14,728 nucleotides of DNA from NCBI GenBank assembly GCA_030682505.1, contig JAUXOH010000324.1, positions 1 to 14,728 of the forward strand, read 5' to 3'. Position 1 is the stretch's first letter. Each line of letters opens with the position of its first letter. Under the pieces are notes generated by a model. That model did not search any database. It was not told where the DNA came from and saw only the letters and a program-made list of their open reading frames with translations. A program made the position numbers and the translations under genes. Shown here piece after piece: positions 13,000 through 14,728 of this stretch. The DNA is from Candidatus Didemnitutus sp. (GTDB lineage: Bacteria; Verrucomicrobiota; Verrucomicrobiia; Opitutales; Opitutaceae).

Positions 13000-14728
13000 A
13001 TGTTGTCCTTCCCCTTGCGCACCGCCCTCCTGGTCGTTGCCGCTCCCGCCCTCCTCCTCCCCAGCTTCGCGCAAACGCCGCCCCCCAGCCTGGACGTCGC
13101 CGCGACGACCACGCCCCCGCTGATCGACGGCATCATCAGCCCGGGCGAGTGGACGGGCGCAGCCCACAGCGCGGCGTTTCGCCAGGTGCTGCCGGCCGAG
13201 GATGTCGAACCCACCGAACGCACGGAATTCTGGGTCACCTTCGATGCCGATTTTGTCTACGTCGCCGTGCGCAGCCACGACAGCGCCGGGCTCGGCGGCG
13301 TGCGCGCCTACTCGATGCAACGCGACCAGGACAACGGTTCCGACGATCTCATTCGCATCGTGTTCGATACGTTCAACCGGAAAAACGACGGCTACTACTT
13401 CGCGCTCTCGGCGGCCGGGGGCAAACACGACGGCCTGATTCAAAACCAAAGTCAGCGCAACGACCAGTGGGACGCCCTGTGGCACGGCAAAGTCTCGCGC
13501 GATGAGGGTGGTTGGAGTGCCGAGTTTGCCATTCCCGCCAAGAGCATCGCCTTCGATTCCACCATCGACACGTGGGGCTTCACCGTCGCCCGCGCCCTTC
13601 GCCGCAAACAGGAGGTGATGCGTTGGGCCGGATTCTCCCGGCAGAAACCCACCACCTCCCTGCCCGATCTGGGAGTCTTGCGGGGTATCACCGGACTGCA
13701 GCAAGGCCGCGGGATCGAGCTCAAGCCCTACGCCTCGTTCACGCACCGCTCCGATCCCCAACCCGGCGAAAAGCAGGGCGAATTCAATCCCGGCTTCGAC
13801 CTCATCTGGCATCTCACGCCGTCGCTCACCTCCACGTTCACGATCAACACCGACTTCGCCGACGCCGAAGTCGACCAGCGCCGGGTCAACCTCGGGCGCT
13901 TCAGCCTGTTCTTCCCCGAGAAGCGCGCGTTCTTCACCCAGGACGCCCCGCTCTTCTCCTTTGCGGGAATCAATCGCGACCCGCTGCCCTTTTTCTCCCG
14001 CACCATCGGTCTGGCAGCCGATGGATCCAAGGTCGATCTCCTCGGTGGCATCAAACTGACCGGGCGCGCCGGACCCTGGACCATCGGCCTCCTCGACGTG
14101 CAAATCGACGAACAGCCCGGGATCGACTCGCAGAATCTTTTCGTCGGCCGGATCACCCACAGCGTCGGAGCCGAGTCGTCGGCCGGCATCATCTTCACCC
14201 ACGGCGACCCGCGCAGCAACGACGACAACACCCTCGTCGGCGTCGACTTCAACTACGTCAACTCCCGGTTCCGCGACGAAGCCAAGAGCCTCTCGATCCG
14301 CGCCTCGGCACAGGGCACGCGCTCCGACGCCACCAACCGTCAGGGCGGCGCGGGCACGCTGGCCATCTCCTATCCCAACGATCCCTACGAGTTCTTCTGG
14401 TCCTACAGCCGGTTGGGGAACGACTTTGAGCCCGCGCTCGGCTTCGCGCCGCGGACCGGAGTGGAAAAAATGCATCTCTGGAATCGTTACCGGTGGTTTT
14501 TCGAGGCCACTCCCCTGCAATCCCTTGATGTTTTCTTGGAAGGGGACTGGGTGACCGATCTGCACCGCCACCGCCTCGATCGCGAAACCTGGACCGGCCT
14601 TGAGGGGCGGACCCGCCCGGGAGACGAGTTCGTTCTCATGCAGCAAGACCGCAGCGAGCGGCTCATGGTTCCGTTCGAGATCAGCCCCGGCGTCGTCATT
14701 CCCACTGGGGACCACCGCTGGTCCGCCC
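13000..14728 (+). CDS. CBM9-like / DUF5916 protein, secreted, C-terminus outside window
   Basis: The frame is open from ATG 13000 to the window end (576 complete codons). Residues 1-25 are a signal peptide (LRTALLVVAAPALLLPSFAQ). Residues ~28-200 form a carbohydrate-binding family 9-like beta-sandwich: PPLIDGIISPGEWTGA, a WVTFDADFVYVAVRSHD strand pair, DDLIRIVFDTFNRKNDGYYF and GGWSAEFAIPAKSIAF. From ~220 the DUF5916 region follows, with LKPYASFTHR, FNPGFDLIWHLTPSLTSTFTINTDFADAEVD, RVNLGRFSLFFPEKRAFF and alternating GG/aromatic strand pairs. Such proteins commonly reach 700-plus residues and are predicted to end in an outer-membrane beta-barrel; only its first strands can lie here. The SLFFPEKRAFF stretch is the best diagnostic. 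The ligand or substrate is unknown. The ATG is chosen for the intact signal peptide and no Shine-Dalgarno is seen. Confidence 0.88.
   Translation, partial: MLSFPLRTALLVVAAPALLLPSFAQTPPPSLDVAATTTPPLIDGIISPGEWTGAAHSAAFRQVLPAEDVEPTERTEFWVTFDADFVYVAVRSHDSAGLGGVRAYSMQRDQDNGSDDLIRIVFDTFNRKNDGYYFALSAAGGKHDGLIQNQSQRNDQWDALWHGKVSRDEGGWSAEFAIPAKSIAFDSTIDTWGFTVARALRRKQEVMRWAGFSRQKPTTSLPDLGVLRGITGLQQGRGIELKPYASFTHRSDPQPGEKQGEFNPGFDLIWHLTPSLTSTFTINTDFADAEVDQRRVNLGRFSLFFPEKRAFFTQDAPLFSFAGINRDPLPFFSRTIGLAADGSKVDLLGGIKLTGRAGPWTIGLLDVQIDEQPGIDSQNLFVGRITHSVGAESSAGIIFTHGDPRSNDDNTLVGVDFNYVNSRFRDEAKSLSIRASAQGTRSDATNRQGGAGTLAISYPNDPYEFFWSYSRLGNDFEPALGFAPRTGVEKMHLWNRYRWFFEATPLQSLDVFLEGDWVTDLHRHRLDRETWTGLEGRTRPGDEFVLMQQDRSERLMVPFEISPGVVIPTGDHRWSA

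Noticed and set aside
12766..14715. A 649-codon minus-strand frame opposite the DUF5916 gene
   Set aside because: It is low-complexity acidic/Gly-rich translation antisense to a protein with a signal peptide and recognisable domains.

Overview
The window is high-GC, densely coded bacterial chromosome with no phage, IS, CRISPR or tRNA signal. The overall style suggests a Gram-negative bacterium close to Verrucomicrobia (Opitutaceae-like). The clues are secreted S9 peptidase and cyclophilin with signal peptides, a CBM9/DUF5916 outer-membrane-type protein, a pyruvate kinase of the VATHMLESM type, and starts that mostly lack Shine-Dalgarno sequences. That placement is inference from gene content and style, not from a marker gene.

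Layout: (1) 1-236, 3' end of ruvB. (2) 312-2219, secreted prolyl-oligopeptidase-family (S9) peptidase. (3) 2259-5221 on the minus strand, a CreBCD system. creB and creC overlap by 4 bp; a terminator-like hairpin follows creC; creD is a separate unit behind three direct copies of a cre-tag-like half-site and a strong RBS. The creD product keeps the membrane parts of CreD but lacks almost all of the large periplasmic domain. (4) 5428-6884, a two-gene unit of periplasmic-type cyclophilin and PfkB sugar kinase. (5) 6886-9200 on the minus strand, a pterin cluster: PTPS (C-X5-HGH type), FolE2-type GTP cyclohydrolase I and a short-chain dehydrogenase resembling sepiapterin reductase. (6) 9407-12868 on the plus strand, an acyltransferase-3 membrane protein, a YycJ/WalJ-like metallo-hydrolase and pyruvate kinase. 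(7) 13000 to the window end, a partial CBM9/DUF5916 protein.

Two groups work as systems. In the Cre group, CreC would sense an envelope or metabolic signal and phosphorylate CreB, which would bind the tag array and switch on creD. In the pterin group, GTP would become 7,8-dihydroneopterin triphosphate (FolE2), then 6-pyruvoyl-tetrahydropterin (PTPS), then a tetrahydrobiopterin-like product (SDR). The three motif types together favour a biopterin-type route over the queuosine route usually assumed for bacterial QueD-family genes.

The best leads are the three-copy cre-tag array with the domain-stripped CreD, and the candidate complete tetrahydrobiopterin pathway. All other genes are ordinary members of known families.
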